From positions 62,001-126,000 of the forward strand of contig QCIP01000004.1 in assembly GCA_003216615.1 (NCBI GenBank): 64,000 bases of DNA, given 5' to 3'. The stretch comes from Prochlorococcus sp. AG-402-M15 (lineage in GTDB: Bacteria > Cyanobacteriota > Cyanobacteriia > PCC-6307 > Cyanobiaceae). The position numbers and the translations under genes are program-made. The notes under the pieces were generated by a model. That model made no database searches and was not told the DNA's origin. It worked only from the letters and a program-made list of their open reading frames with translations. Positions 47,761 through 57,969 of this stretch are shown one piece after another (within the stretch, counting starts at the first letter, position 1; each line of letters begins with the position of its first letter).

Positions 47761-48039
47761 ATGCAAATGGTTGAAGAAGAAGTAAACAACATTGATATGA
47801 TGGGTCTCTCAACAAGAGAGATGGAAATCATTGATCTAGTAGCTGATGGTCTTACTAATCAAGAAATTGCAGTAAAATTAACTATCAGTAAAAGAACTGT
47901 TGATAATCATGTAAGTAATATGTTTACAAAAACAGGTTCCAAAAATAGAGTAGCACTTTTAAATTGGGCAATGGATAATGGAAAGATTTGCAGAGACGGA
48001 TTTAATTGTTGTTCCCTTCCGGACTCTGATCAAGATTAG
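47761..48039 (+). CDS. LuxR-type small regulator, PedR-like
   Basis: This 92-residue protein is a LuxR/GerE helix-turn-helix domain without a receiver: 'LSTREMEIIDLVADGLTNQE' and 'LTISKRTVDNHVSNMFTK'. The C-terminal tail contains Cys77, Cys83 and Cys84. The size, domain and C-terminal cysteine resemble PedR of Synechocystis, whose activity is controlled by thioredoxin through a cysteine. A redox role is therefore plausible. Its 3' end overlaps the convergent 61-residue gene by 38 bases. Confidence 0.78.
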   Translation: MQMVEEEVNNIDMMGLSTREMEIIDLVADGLTNQEIAVKLTISKRTVDNHVSNMFTKTGSKNRVALLNWAMDNGKICRDGFNCCSLPDSDQD

Positions 48040-48187
48040 TACCCCTTCCTTTTTTTGTATAGTTAGCTAAATCCATTAAACAATAATTTGTCGAACTTAA
48101 TTCGAAGAGTTCAGCATATGCTATGCAGGCATCTTTGTCCGAATCAACAAATCTTAAGATTCCTTCCTTGTCGTAAAGACCATACAT
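48002..48187 (-). CDS. Small conserved picocyanobacterial protein
   Basis: This 61-residue protein has an N-terminal 'MYGLYDKEGILRF' strand pair, an 'ACIAYAELFEL' helix and a basic, disordered tail. It is soluble and lacks a signal. Similar short proteins seem to occur in marine Synechococcus, so I treat it as real although its end lies over the end of the PedR-like gene. The function is unknown. Confidence 0.6.
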   Translation of the reverse strand: MYGLYDKEGILRFVDSDKDACIAYAELFELSSTNYCLMDLANYTKKGRGTNLDQSPEGNNN

Positions 48188-48281
48188 TTAAAGAAGAGAA
48201 AATTTATTACTAAAATATAAAGAAAATATAAAGGATAGATGGTTCCTTTGACTAGTTATTTTTGAAAGTTGTCAAATATTT

Positions 48282-48749
48282 CTACTTCCATTTTGAAAAA
48301 GGTTTGTTAAGAAGACTAAAGTTAGAGTAATGTTTCATTCCAGTTATTTCTCTTGATATAAATGAAGGGAGATTTAAATCTTCCTCTTCTCTTGAGAGTT
48401 CAATTTCAGCAATTTCAAGTGGATAATTATTTTCTTTAAAGCAATCTATAATCCAAGATTTTTTTTCAACTTCTAAAAAAAATCTTTCTTTTTTTATAGT
48501 ATTAGATAGATTTGACATTATTGTTTCACCATCTTTTCGTGGAATTGAGTATTCAAATTCAAAGTTGGTAAAGCTTTCGATATGTTTTTTAAGAGCAATT
48601 TTAAAGTCTTTGCCCGTAAACCTTATTCTTATAATCCAATCATCTAAAGTTTTTGTTAAATATCCTTGTTCAATGAAAATCTTTTTTGTGATGAATTTTT
48701 TCCAATGATCATTTTTTATAAGAAATCGTCTTTCTATTTCTAAGGCCAT
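48282..48749 (-). CDS. CYTH-domain (triphosphate tunnel) protein
   Basis: This 155-residue protein starts with the CYTH signature 'EIERRF' at residues 4-9, followed by alternating Glu/Lys/Arg-rich strands that would line a tunnel binding triphosphate ('IRIRFTGKDFKIALK', 'FEFEYSIP'). Bacterial members act on tripolyphosphate or have unknown substrates. It begins immediately after nadK ends (no gap), so the two share a transcript. Confidence 0.87.
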   Translation of the reverse strand: MALEIERRFLIKNDHWKKFITKKIFIEQGYLTKTLDDWIIRIRFTGKDFKIALKKHIESFTNFEFEYSIPRKDGETIMSNLSNTIKKERFFLEVEKKSWIIDCFKENNYPLEIAEIELSREEEDLNLPSFISREITGMKHYSNFSLLNKPFSKWK

Positions 48750-49661
48750 TTAATTTTTTGGATTTTTTAGAGATAAATCTCCTTTCCAATCTAGTTTTTT
48801 TATTAAGGTATTGTAATAGTTAATGCTCTTTTTAAATTTTATTATTTTGCAGGGTGATTTCCCTTTCTTAATCTCACAATAATAATTTTCTTTAATGGTC
48901 ATACATTTTGAACCGTCTCTCCATAATTTAATTGCCCCTTTACTTTTTTTTACTGGTTTAATAATTACCCTACTAGTATTAGGTATAACGATTGGTCTAC
49001 TAGCTAAACTCATTGGGCATATAGGGTTTATTAGCATTGCATCTATATGAGGATGCACAATTGGACCACCTGCAGCCATTGAGTATGCTGTCGAACCAGT
49101 AGATGTAGAAATAATCAATCCATCACCTTTATATTCATTCACCTTCTCGTTATCTATTTCAATTTGTATTTGGTTGGTAGGAGAAATATCCTCTTCAACA
49201 GATTTAAAATAAAAATCATTTAATGCATCGTAACTTTTTATAATTTTTTTTTCAGGACTTGTCCCACTAATACAAACATTACAATTTAATCTATTACGAA
49301 AGTCAATTATGTATTCTTCATTTTCAAGGATTTCAATAAAAGATTTGTCAAATAAAAATTCTTTTTCTTGAGTAAGAAACCCCAAATTACCACCAATATT
49401 AATGCTCAATAAAGGAATATCATAATCCGCTAATGCATTTGCACATTTAAGGAAGGTTCCATCTCCACCAAGCACTATTCCAATGTCTGGTTGTGATTCT
49501 GAATTACAAAGATATTTTTCAATTTCATCTTCATGAAAATCACTTTCAATCCTTTTTGATTTAATATTTTTAGCTTTAAGAACTTCTTCACAGAATTTTG
49601 AAGCCTCTAGAGCTATAGAACTATCTGAACGATATACAATGAGCACTAATGAAAGTTTCAT
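48750..49661 (-). CDS. nadK: NAD kinase
   Basis: NadK phosphorylates NAD to NADP. The diagnostic '[10 protein letters not shown]' motif is at about residue 64 and the Gly-rich second motif '[21 protein letters not shown]' spans about 180-199. The length of 303 is normal. It lies between the ndhA-I-G-E operon (upstream, 10-base gap) and the CYTH gene on the same strand, so it may be part of the ndh transcript. Cyanobacteria have two NAD kinases; only one is seen here. Confidence 0.93.
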   Translation of the reverse strand: MKLSLVLIVYRSDSSIALEASKFCEEVLKAKNIKSKRIESDFHEDEIEKYLCNSESQPDIGIVLGGDGTFLKCANALADYDIPLLSINIGGNLGFLTQEKEFLFDKSFIEILENEEYIIDFRNRLNCNVCISGTSPEKKIIKSYDALNDFYFKSVEEDISPTNQIQIEIDNEKVNEYKGDGLIISTSTGSTAYSMAAGGPIVHPHIDAMLINPICPMSLASRPIVIPNTSRVIIKPVKKSKGAIKLWRDGSKCMTIKENYYCEIKKGKSPCKIIKFKKSINYYNTLIKKLDWKGDLSLKNPKN

Positions 49662-49670
49662 TTAATGTTT

Positions 49671-49991
49671 TTACCATTTTAATAAATTAAAACTTTCCAT
49701 ATCTACAGTCACCCTATTTCTATAAAGAGATAACAATATAGCTAATCCAACGGCTGCTTCTGCGGCAGCAACAGTAATCACAAAAATCGCAAAAACTTGT
49801 CCTTGAATTAAATTATTATCAATATAAGAAGAAAACGCCATCAAGTTTATATTTACCGCATTGAGCATTAATTCAATGCTCATAAGAACTCTGACAGCAT
49901 TTCTGCTATTTAATAATCCCCAAATACCAATGCAAAATAGTGCTGAAGATACTATCAAAAAGGCTTGAAGAGGAATTGATTCTAAATTCAT
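49671..49991 (-). CDS. ndhE: NAD(P)H-quinone oxidoreductase subunit 4L
   Basis: NdhE (NuoK-like) is a three-helix membrane subunit of NDH-1. The 106-residue sequence has the conserved acidic residue in '[16 protein letters not shown]' and another in '[11 protein letters not shown]', both needed for proton transfer. It is the last gene of ndhA-ndhI-ndhG-ndhE, following ndhG by 18 bases. Confidence 0.95.
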   Translation of the reverse strand: MNLESIPLQAFLIVSSALFCIGIWGLLNSRNAVRVLMSIELMLNAVNINLMAFSSYIDNNLIQGQVFAIFVITVAAAEAAVGLAILLSLYRNRVTVDMESFNLLKW

Positions 49992-50009
49992 AATAAGAAA
50001 GTCGTAAGG

Positions 50010-50609
50010 TTAATTTTTATTTGTAAGTAATGGTTCTGATGATTTCTCAATCAACTCTTGATCAACAGGTAGTCCTGTCGAAATATCTTTGCTCATTACA
50101 TCTCTTCTAGCTAAAACAATAGCCCCAATCATTGCCATTAAAAGTAAAACTGAAGCTACTTCAAATGGGAGTAAATAATCACTAAATAGATGCTCACCAA
50201 TCCTAATAGTTGATTCTTCTCCAATTGAGTTTTGAGGATTTGATAGACTCCATACACTGGTTAAGTCAACTCTTATTAAGAGACTGAGTAGGGTTAAACA
50301 TATCGATGTTGATATAATTCTTCTCGATTTAATATCATTGATAGGCTTTAAATCTTCTTTTTTATTAACTAGCATTATTGCAAAAATTATTAATACATTA
50401 ACTGCACCTACATAAACTAAAACTTGTGCTGCAGCAACAAAACTTGCATTTAAAAGAAGATATAATCCTGCCACACTCATGAAGACACCTCCAAGGAGAA
50501 AGGCTGAATAAACAATACTTTCGAGCAATACAACGCCCAATGCTCCAATAAGGACAACTAAAGATAAAACTGTAAAACAAATAAATTGTGTTGTTATTGC
50601 GATTGACAT
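50010..50609 (-). CDS. ndhG: NAD(P)H-quinone oxidoreductase subunit 6
   Basis: NdhG (NuoJ-like) has five transmembrane helices in 199 residues, with 'ASFVAAAQVLVYVGAVNVLIIF' as the conserved third-helix region. The C-terminal hydrophilic tail is longer than in bacterial NuoJ, as usual in cyanobacteria. It lies between ndhI (13-base gap) and ndhE in the ndhAIGE operon. Confidence 0.94.
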   Translation of the reverse strand: MSIAITTQFICFTVLSLVVLIGALGVVLLESIVYSAFLLGGVFMSVAGLYLLLNASFVAAAQVLVYVGAVNVLIIFAIMLVNKKEDLKPINDIKSRRIISTSICLTLLSLLIRVDLTSVWSLSNPQNSIGEESTIRIGEHLFSDYLLPFEVASVLLLMAMIGAIVLARRDVMSKDISTGLPVDQELIEKSSEPLLTNKN

Positions 50610-50622
50610 AAATTAATGGAAA

Positions 50623-51249
50623 TTAATTAGTTTGATTAGAAACTTTATCTTTATTTTCATTGGATTCAGGCCTCATCCAATCATAGACTTCTTCAGGTAA
50701 TTTACCAACTCTAGTATCTGAGTCTGGGATTTCATGAGGGTCCATGACACCTTTAGGAAGATAAGCAAGTTCTCTTAGAGCTTTAACCGATGGATCCGTT
50801 GTCACATTTGTAGGTAGTCTACCAAGTGCGACATTGTCGAAATTTAGATTGTGTCTGTCGAAAGTAGCTAATTCATATTCTTCGGTCATTGATAGACAAT
50901 TAGTTGGACAATATTCAACGCAATTTCCGCAAAATATACAAACTCCAAAATCGATTGAATAATTTCTAAGTTCCTTTTTTTTGGTTTCTTTATTCATTAC
51001 CCAATCAACTACTGGGAGATTTATGGGACATACTCTCACACAAACTTCACAAGCAATACATTTGTCAAATTCATAATGTATCCTTCCTCTATATCTTTCT
51101 GAAGGTATTAATTTTTCATATGGATATTGGACAGTAACAGGTCTTCTTCGAAGATGATCAAAAGTTACCGATATACCATTGTATAAATATTTGCCAGCAT
51201 TAAATGCTTCTTTGATATAGCTATTAATTTGTTGAAGGAAATTGTTCAT
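50623..51249 (-). CDS. ndhI: NAD(P)H-quinone oxidoreductase subunit I
   Basis: NdhI carries two [4Fe-4S] clusters that pass electrons from the soluble arm towards plastoquinone. Two CxxCxxCxxxCP motifs are visible: '[16 protein letters not shown]' at residues about 64-79 and '[16 protein letters not shown]' at about 103-118. The length of 208 is normal. It follows ndhA by 68 bases in the ndhAIGE operon. Confidence 0.96.
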   Translation of the reverse strand: MNNFLQQINSYIKEAFNAGKYLYNGISVTFDHLRRRPVTVQYPYEKLIPSERYRGRIHYEFDKCIACEVCVRVCPINLPVVDWVMNKETKKKELRNYSIDFGVCIFCGNCVEYCPTNCLSMTEEYELATFDRHNLNFDNVALGRLPTNVTTDPSVKALRELAYLPKGVMDPHEIPDSDTRVGKLPEEVYDWMRPESNENKDKVSNQTN

Positions 51250-51317
51250 TTTGAAGAATTTACTTAGTTATTTTATTTTAGTGGAATAATTTGAAATTTA
51301 AGTATTTTTACTTAAAT

Positions 51318-52436
51318 TTAACCTCCAAAAAATTGTGGAAAAGCAAGTTTTAATCCTGCAGTTATCAAAAGATTAGCAAGAGAAATTGGAAGAAGAAACT
51401 TCCATCCTAGATCTAAAAGTTGATCAATTCTTACTCTAGGAGTTGTCCAACGTAATAATATTGCAATGAACACTAAAAGATATGCTTTTAAAACAGTCAT
51501 TACAATGCCTATTGATGCAGTGAAAACCTGTATGAAGGGTGCATTAATTGGCAAATTAAGAAACTTAGCTATTAATTCAACTGGAATAGGAAAACCCCAT
51601 CCTCCCAAATAAAGTATTGATACCAATAATGCTGAAAGAATCAAATTAATGTAACTGCCAAGGTAGAACAATGCGAATTTCATCCCTGCATATTCAGTTT
51701 GATATCCTGCAACTAATTCTTCTTCAGCTTCAGGTAAGTCAAATGGAAGTCTTTCACATTCTGCAAGAGCACAAATCCAAAAGACTATAAAACCAACTGG
51801 TTGTCTCCAAATATTCCAACTTAGGATTCCAGCGCCACTTTGTTGGTTAACAATATCAATAGTACTTAGAGAATTTGTCATTAGTACGATAGCCAGTACA
51901 GATAAAGCTAAAGGTATTTCGTAACTTATTGATTGAGCGGCTGCTCTTAATCCTCCTAATAATGAATATTTATTGTTTGATGCATATCCGCTCATAAGAA
52001 GTCCAATTGGTTGGATACTACTTAAAGCGATCCATAGGAAAATTCCAATACCAATATTACTTATTAAAAGATTTTGTCCAAAAGGAACAATTAACCAGGA
52101 GAGGATCACTGGGACAAGAACTAATATAGGTCCTGCGGTGAAGAGAATTGCATCCGCTTTAGCAGGGATAATATCCTCTTTAACAAGTAACTTAAGACCA
52201 TCTGCAATTGGTTGGAGGATGCCAAGCGCTCCTGCATATTCGGGTCCTATTCTTTGTTGAGCAGCCGCAGATATTTTTCTTTCAAGCCAAACTGTCACTA
52301 AAACACCAACAACTGCAGCTACTAAAACTAATAGCATAGGAAGAGGGAGCCAAATTATATGAGCAATTTCACTAGAAAGGCCAAAACCTTTTAAGAATTC
52401 ATTAAAACTATATTCGAGATCTAATCCGTATTCCAA
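51318..52436 (-). CDS. ndhA: NAD(P)H-quinone oxidoreductase subunit 1
   Basis: NdhA is the membrane subunit that forms much of the quinone site. The 372-residue protein has eight or nine transmembrane helices and the family blocks '[20 protein letters not shown]' and '[18 protein letters not shown]'. It opens the ndhA-ndhI-ndhG-ndhE operon. The citrate synthase gene lies 75 bases upstream on the same strand. Confidence 0.96.
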   Translation of the reverse strand: MEYGLDLEYSFNEFLKGFGLSSEIAHIIWLPLPMLLVLVAAVVGVLVTVWLERKISAAAQQRIGPEYAGALGILQPIADGLKLLVKEDIIPAKADAILFTAGPILVLVPVILSWLIVPFGQNLLISNIGIGIFLWIALSSIQPIGLLMSGYASNNKYSLLGGLRAAAQSISYEIPLALSVLAIVLMTNSLSTIDIVNQQSGAGILSWNIWRQPVGFIVFWICALAECERLPFDLPEAEEELVAGYQTEYAGMKFALFYLGSYINLILSALLVSILYLGGWGFPIPVELIAKFLNLPINAPFIQVFTASIGIVMTVLKAYLLVFIAILLRWTTPRVRIDQLLDLGWKFLLPISLANLLITAGLKLAFPQFFGG

Positions 52437-52511
52437 AATTTTTACGTTATTTACTTAATACATTAACTCTTCACAAACAATATGTGTGTTTTTTATGAAA
52501 AGCTACAAATA

Positions 52512-53657
52512 TTATTCCCTATTTTCTAGGCTGATCCAATCTCTTGGCACTGAACCAGTATAGATTTGAGATGGTCTGAAAATTCTATTTGCTCCAAGTT
52601 GCTCTCTCCAATGAGCTAACCAACCAGCAACTCTAGATATGGCAAAAATTGGAGTAAATAAATCACGAGGAATACCAAGTTTTCTATAAACAAGACCAGA
52701 ATAAAAGTCCACGTTGGGGAATATACCCTTAGGTCCAAGTCTTGGTATTGCCTCTGCCTCAATTGATTTAGCAACTTCATACATTTCATCTGCTCCAAAC
52801 CTAATAAATAGCTCTTCTGCCAGTTTTTGAAGAATAATTGCTCTTGGATCTTTGACTTTGTATTCTCTATGACCGAAGCCCATTATCTTACTTTTGTTTT
52901 TAATCGCGTTATCCAAAAATGAAGCTGCATTTTCTGGGGTTTTGATTTCTTCTAACATTGCAATCACATCTTCATTTGCTCCTCCATGAAGCGGGCCAGC
53001 TAAGGTCCCTACTGCAGAGGCGATGACAGCATACGGGTCTGTAAGAGTGCTTGCGGTCACTCTGGCGCTGAATGTACTGGCGTTTAAACTATGTTCTGCA
53101 TGTAGAATTAAACATCTATCAAAGACTTTTGCAGCTATGGGATCTTGTTCTTTTTCAGTTAGCATGTAAAGAAAATTTGATGAGTAAGTTAAATCGTCTC
53201 GCGGTTGAATAGGGTCTTGTCCCTTTCTAATAAGTTGAAACGCAGCGATCATAGTAGGTATTTTTGCTATTAGTCTTATCACTGCGTTATAAATGTAATT
53301 GGGATCATCTATTGCTCTACGTGAATAGAAAAGACCCAAAGAAGCTGCACTAGATTGAAGAGCGTCCATAGGATGACCTGTCGCAGGGAAACATTTCATC
53401 ATATCTCTAACTCTAAAACTTAACCTACGATGCATCTGAACTTCTTGTTCAAAATCTCTTAGCTGAATAGCTGTTGGCAATTCACCCCAAATCAATAGAT
53501 AAGCAGTTTCTAAAAAACTACTTTTTTGCGATAGTTCCTCAATTGAGTAGCCTCTGTATAATAATTTACCCTTATTGCCGTCAATATCACAGATAGATGA
53601 ATTAGTAACTGGGACTCCTTCTAATCCTGGTTTTAAAATTAGTTTTTTGTTCTCCAA
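52512..53657 (-). CDS. gltA: Citrate synthase
   Basis: This enzyme condenses oxaloacetate and acetyl-CoA. The catalytic residues are seen in 'LHAEHSLNASTFSAR' (about residue 190), 'AGPLHGGANEDV' (about 225) and 'MGFGHREYKVKDPRA' (about 264). At 381 residues it is the short, Gram-positive-like type common in cyanobacteria. It lies 75 bases upstream of the ndhA operon and 124 bases downstream of the start of a DUF3352-like gene's end. Confidence 0.94.
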   Translation of the reverse strand: MENKKLILKPGLEGVPVTNSSICDIDGNKGKLLYRGYSIEELSQKSSFLETAYLLIWGELPTAIQLRDFEQEVQMHRRLSFRVRDMMKCFPATGHPMDALQSSAASLGLFYSRRAIDDPNYIYNAVIRLIAKIPTMIAAFQLIRKGQDPIQPRDDLTYSSNFLYMLTEKEQDPIAAKVFDRCLILHAEHSLNASTFSARVTASTLTDPYAVIASAVGTLAGPLHGGANEDVIAMLEEIKTPENAASFLDNAIKNKSKIMGFGHREYKVKDPRAIILQKLAEELFIRFGADEMYEVAKSIEAEAIPRLGPKGIFPNVDFYSGLVYRKLGIPRDLFTPIFAISRVAGWLAHWREQLGANRIFRPSQIYTGSVPRDWISLENRE

Positions 53658-53781
53658 TTTCTTGATTCAATATCAAATACTTATAGATTAAAGATAGTCA
53701 AATAATTTTTAATTAACCACAAGTTATCAACTTAAAGAAAATTTAAATTGGTTTTATTTGTGAGTTTGTTTGAAAAACTTT

Positions 53782-55248
53782 TTAAAGTATTTTAAATATT
53801 GTTTCTGTATAAAGAATTGGAGTTTTTTCAGGAATAGATTGTTTTATGATTTCTAGAGATTCTTCATTTGATATTTTTAAAATATTTCTAATCAGGAAAT
53901 TAAGATCTTCCAAATTATAAAAATATTCAATTTTATTAGAATTTGCACCACTTATATCAACTTTTGCATAAAGAAAAGCAGATTTATCTTTATTACCTTT
54001 TAGGCTAAAAAATTTCTTTGAAATTGTTTCTAATTTTTTACCGTTAATTAAAAAATTACTTATGATTTGCAAACCACCTGATTCTGTTGAATAGATATTT
54101 TCAAAAGTTAATTGTTTGATTACATCGTCTTTTTCTTCAAGAATATTTTTGGAATACATCGAGTAGATATTTTCATTTTTTTTCAAAGTATATTTGTTGA
54201 AATCTTTTAACTTTTTCATATCACTTAAATCAATTTGATCTTCAGTATTTTTTTCAAATATTATGAGCCATTCCTTATTTGAATTGAGAATTAAAATATT
54301 TTGATTTGCTTTCTGATTAAACTCTTCAAAAAAACTGTTTTCAAAATCATTTATTAAAGGTTTTAGATATTCCTCAAAAATTTTTTTTTCACTAAAAATA
54401 GAAACTTGAGGATTATCTTTATTCGTGCTCTCTTTATTTATTAAATTATCATAAGCAAGAATATCAAGATTTTTTTTATGATTTAGTAAATATGATTTTA
54501 AAATTAAATATTTATTATTTAGATCAAAAGTTGTAGCTATAACATCGTAATTTTTCTCGTGAAAAATTTCATTATTAAAAAATACACTTTCCCCAAATTT
54601 ATTTGTAAATAATATATTTTTTTCGTTTTTTAGTCCAAGAAGTTCTCCCTCATATTGAAATTTGTTTTCTTTAAAATCATTAATAGAGTTAATACTATTT
54701 TTGATTAATTTTTTATCTGATGAAGCAATTATATAATTATCTTCGGTCCGATATATAAAGTTAAGGAAATTTAATTTATTTTCTCTAAAAATAGGTATTA
54801 TTTCATTAGTCTGATCAATTTTTTTGGATAGATTTAATATATCATCTAGGTTTTTTTCTGGCTTAATTTTAAATACGATTAAAATATCATCTTTAAGATT
54901 TTTATCATTCTCAAAAGTTGATATTATAAGTTCATTATTATAAATATCTTCTAATTTATTGTTGCCTAGATCTATACCTAAGTAATCTAAAATAGAATCT
55001 TTTATTAAAATAAAGTTATCTTGACTTTTTATATTTTTTTCTTTTTCATTATTGTTAACAATATTAAAACTATCTAAATTTGAAATAAATAATAATTTAT
55101 TGTTTTCAGGTATATATTTTAAGATATTTAGTTGCTCAATATTTGTACTCTGCTCCTTATTTTTATTAGCAGAAACTTTTTTAAAACCAAAAAAGAGTAA
55201 TAAAGATAATAATATTATTATTGCTACTACTCTAAATTTCATTATCAA
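53782..55248 (-). CDS. Membrane-anchored DUF3352-like protein, rapidly evolving
   Basis: This 488-residue protein begins with a transmembrane or signal segment (residues 7-22) and continues as a large Lys/Asn/Ile-rich extracytoplasmic region. The pattern 'LKYIPENNKLLFISNLDSF' after the anchor and 'ILYTETIFKIL' at the end resembles DUF3352 proteins of cyanobacteria, but the sequence is very divergent and poor in Gly/Ala. No enzyme motif is visible. It sits upstream of gltA on the same strand. The function is unknown. Confidence 0.65.
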   Translation of the reverse strand: MIMKFRVVAIIILLSLLLFFGFKKVSANKNKEQSTNIEQLNILKYIPENNKLLFISNLDSFNIVNNNEKEKNIKSQDNFILIKDSILDYLGIDLGNNKLEDIYNNELIISTFENDKNLKDDILIVFKIKPEKNLDDILNLSKKIDQTNEIIPIFRENKLNFLNFIYRTEDNYIIASSDKKLIKNSINSINDFKENKFQYEGELLGLKNEKNILFTNKFGESVFFNNEIFHEKNYDVIATTFDLNNKYLILKSYLLNHKKNLDILAYDNLINKESTNKDNPQVSIFSEKKIFEEYLKPLINDFENSFFEEFNQKANQNILILNSNKEWLIIFEKNTEDQIDLSDMKKLKDFNKYTLKKNENIYSMYSKNILEEKDDVIKQLTFENIYSTESGGLQIISNFLINGKKLETISKKFFSLKGNKDKSAFLYAKVDISGANSNKIEYFYNLEDLNFLIRNILKISNEESLEIIKQSIPEKTPILYTETIFKIL

Positions 55249-55331
55249 TGTTTATTTTTATTTTTAACAATAAATTTCCTACTGCAACTTAATTTATTAA
55301 ATTGTAAATAACATATAATTTATCCTATCAA

Positions 55332-55682
55332 TTGGGAAATTATCCAAAATCTATAAATGCTTCTAGTCTCAATGATTGGTTTAATTCTGAGAAAGAAGAT
55401 CCAGTCTTGATTGATGTAAGAGAACATTCAGAGCTTGAAATAGCTCGTTTCTCAAAAGAATTTTTACATATACCAATTAGTAAAGTTACATCTGAATACG
55501 TTGAAGAAATATTTGCTGGTTTATTAGACAGAGAAATTGTTGTTACCTGTCATGCAGGAATAAGAAGTTATAATTTTTGTCAATGGTGCTTAGATAATAA
55601 TATTGTGAGCGAAATATGGAATTTGGAGGAGGGTATTGATGGATGGAGTAGATATATTGACCCATCAATTCCAAGGTATTGA
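55332..55682 (+). CDS. Rhodanese-like sulfurtransferase
   Basis: A single rhodanese domain fills 116 residues: 'LIDVREHSELEIARF' at 26-40 and the active-site loop 'VTCHAGIRS' with Cys73 as the persulfide-carrying residue. Cyanobacterial members of this size may act in sulfur delivery or redox signalling. The start is TTG at 55332. It is convergent with trpB, the stops being adjacent. Confidence 0.88.
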   Translation: MGNYPKSINASSLNDWFNSEKEDPVLIDVREHSELEIARFSKEFLHIPISKVTSEYVEEIFAGLLDREIVVTCHAGIRSYNFCQWCLDNNIVSEIWNLEEGIDGWSRYIDPSIPRY

Positions 55683-56927
55683 TTAAATATCTAATGAAGA
55701 TGCAACAGTATTAACATCTTTGTCGCCTCTCCCAGAGCAATTGATAACTATATGAGTATCTTTTTCAAGAGTAGGACATAATTTATCTAACCAAGCAAAA
55801 GCATGGGAAGTTTCAAGTGCTGGTATAATTCCCTCAAGTTCACTAACAAGTCTCAAAGCATCTAAGGCTTCTTGATCTGTCACTGATCCATATTCTGCTC
55901 TACCTATATCTTTTAAATGGCTATGTTCAGGTCCTACTCCAGGGTAATCTAAACCCGCACTTATTGAGTGAGCTTCTTGTACTTGACCATTATCATCTTG
56001 TAAGAGAAGACTCATTGATCCATGCAAAATTCCAACTGACCCTTTAGTGATAGTTGCAGCATGTTTGTTAGTATCAACTCCGCTTCCTGCGGCTTCAATT
56101 CCAATAAGTCGTACAGAAGTTTCTTTAACAAAAGGGTGGAAAAGGCCCATTGCATTTGATCCCCCACCTACACAAGCAAGCAAAATATCGGGTAAAGATC
56201 CAAATGATTCCAAACATTGTTTTTTAGTTTCTTCTCCTATAACGGCATGAAAATCCCGCACAATTTTTGGGAAAGGGTGTGGGCCGGCAACAGAACCTAA
56301 AATGTAGTGTGTGGTTTCGACATTAGAAACCCAATCTCTAATTGCTTCACTAGTAGCATCCTTAAGTGTTGCAGTTCCAGAATTTACAACTTTAACTTCA
56401 GCTCCTAGAAGTTTCATTCTGAAGACGTTAAGGGATTGTCTTTTTATGTCTTCAGCACCCATATAGATAATACATTTCAAGCCAAATCTCGCACAAACAG
56501 TAGCGGTAGCAACTCCATGCTGACCTGCTCCAGTTTCTGCAATTATTCTTTTTTTGCCCATTCTTATTGCTAATAAAGCTTGTCCAAGGGCATTATTAAT
56601 TTTGTGAGCACCAGTATGATTTAAATCTTCTCTTTTAAGCCATATTCTTGGAGTTGCTTGTTTAGTTTTGTAATGTTCAGTAAGTCTTTTGGCTTCATAC
56701 AGTGGTGTTTCTCTTCCTACATAAGTCTTAAGTAGATGATTTAATTCTTTTACGAAAAGTTTATCTTTCCATGCATTTGATGCAGCTGTTTCAAGCTCAA
56801 AAAGAGCAGGCATTAGCGTTTCAGGAACATATTGACCACCATATTTTCCAAATCTTCCCTCTTTGGAGGGTTGATTTAAATCGTCATTTTTATAATTCTG
56901 ATCTTTGCGAGAAAATGTACTTACCAC
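55683..56927 (-). CDS. trpB: Tryptophan synthase beta subunit
   Basis: TrpB condenses indole and serine using PLP. Lys109 in '[10 protein letters not shown]' forms the Schiff base, 'GGSNAMG' is the phosphate-binding loop near residue 255, and 'AETGAGQHG' is the indole-tunnel region. The N-terminal ~20 residues are a less conserved extension of usual cyanobacterial length. No trpA is nearby. It is divergent from the SUI1 gene by 40 bases. Confidence 0.95.
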   Translation of the reverse strand: MVSTFSRKDQNYKNDDLNQPSKEGRFGKYGGQYVPETLMPALFELETAASNAWKDKLFVKELNHLLKTYVGRETPLYEAKRLTEHYKTKQATPRIWLKREDLNHTGAHKINNALGQALLAIRMGKKRIIAETGAGQHGVATATVCARFGLKCIIYMGAEDIKRQSLNVFRMKLLGAEVKVVNSGTATLKDATSEAIRDWVSNVETTHYILGSVAGPHPFPKIVRDFHAVIGEETKKQCLESFGSLPDILLACVGGGSNAMGLFHPFVKETSVRLIGIEAAGSGVDTNKHAATITKGSVGILHGSMSLLLQDDNGQVQEAHSISAGLDYPGVGPEHSHLKDIGRAEYGSVTDQEALDALRLVSELEGIIPALETSHAFAWLDKLCPTLEKDTHIVINCSGRGDKDVNTVASSLDI

Positions 56928-56967
56928 TTTATTTTATAGAATAAGTATTAACTAACTATAGATTATA

Positions 56968-57288
56968 TTGAAAATAATGGGAAAAAAGAATTGGATTGAA
57001 TTTGATAATCAAGAAAAAAAATCTGAAGAAACAGCTAAGGTAGATACTTTTAATAAAAGAGCGAAAATAAATATCTCAAAACAAAAAAAAGGTAAAAAGG
57101 GCAAGACTATCACTTTAATTAGAAATTTAGGAACTGAGGATGAAATCTTATTAAAAGAATTACTAAAAAAAATTAAAGTTTTTTGTGGTACTGGAGGAAC
57201 ATTAATTGATAGTAATATCCAGTTACAGGGTGATATGGTATCGAAATCAATTGAGTTTCTTCGTAAAGAGGGATTTTATAATTTATGA
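56968..57288 (+). CDS. SUI1/eIF1-type translation factor (YciH-like)
   Basis: This 106-residue protein has a C-terminal SUI1 domain (about 45-104) with 'KVFCGTGGTLIDSNIQLQGD', similar to eukaryotic eIF1 and bacterial YciH. The N-terminal half is basic and disordered. YciH-type factors monitor start-codon recognition, which may matter in a genome with several TTG/GTG starts. It lies just before cysC on the same strand. Confidence 0.88.
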   Translation: MKIMGKKNWIEFDNQEKKSEETAKVDTFNKRAKINISKQKKGKKGKTITLIRNLGTEDEILLKELLKKIKVFCGTGGTLIDSNIQLQGDMVSKSIEFLRKEGFYNL

Positions 57289-57318
57289 AGCAAGGGTTAG
57301 GATAGGTTTTTAATTTTG

Positions 57319-57954
57319 ATGATGCAAAAAATGAAAGAACAAGATCAAAAAAAGTCAACCAATATAAAGTGGCACAATTTGACTATTGATAGAGAAAAGT
57401 TAGAGAAAATGAGAGGTCATAAAGGTATGGTTATCTGGTTTACAGGTTTATCTGGCTCTGGTAAAAGTACTTTGGCAAATGCTTTAAATGAAGTTTTACA
57501 CTTAGATGGTTTTTCGACTTACGTGTTGGATGGAGATAATATTAGACATGGTTTATGTAAAGATCTTGGGTTTTCGGATGAAGATAGAGAAGAAAATATA
57601 AGAAGAATTGGAGAAGTTGCAAATTTATTTATGAATGCTGGGATAATAACTATTACAGCATTCGTTTCACCATTTATTAGCGATAGAGATAAGGTGAGAA
57701 AAATTATTGGATCTAAGGATTTTATTGAAGTTTATTGTGCTGCAGATATCAAAGTTTGCGAAAATAGGGATACCAAAGGTCTTTATAAGAAAGCTCGTTT
57801 GGGTGAAATTAAGGATTTTACAGGGATTTCTAGTCCATATGAAGCTCCTCATAATCCAGAAATTGTTGTTGATACAGGTTCGTTAGATTTAAATGATTCT
57901 GTTGAAAAAGTTATTAACTATCTTAAAAAAGAAAACTTTCTTAAAAAGGCCTAA
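57319..57954 (+). CDS. cysC: Adenylylsulfate kinase
   Basis: CysC phosphorylates APS to PAPS in sulfate activation. The P-loop 'GLSGSGKST' is at about residue 44, 'LDGDNIRHGLCKDLGFS' binds APS, and the 'RDTKGLYKKA' lid region is present. The start is uncertain: ATG at 57319 is used, and ATG 57331 or a TTG at 57316 are possible. It follows the SUI1 gene by about 30 bases. Confidence 0.93.
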   Translation: MMQKMKEQDQKKSTNIKWHNLTIDREKLEKMRGHKGMVIWFTGLSGSGKSTLANALNEVLHLDGFSTYVLDGDNIRHGLCKDLGFSDEDREENIRRIGEVANLFMNAGIITITAFVSPFISDRDKVRKIIGSKDFIEVYCAADIKVCENRDTKGLYKKARLGEIKDFTGISSPYEAPHNPEIVVDTGSLDLNDSVEKVINYLKKENFLKKA

Positions 57955-57969
57955 TAGAAAAATATTAGT

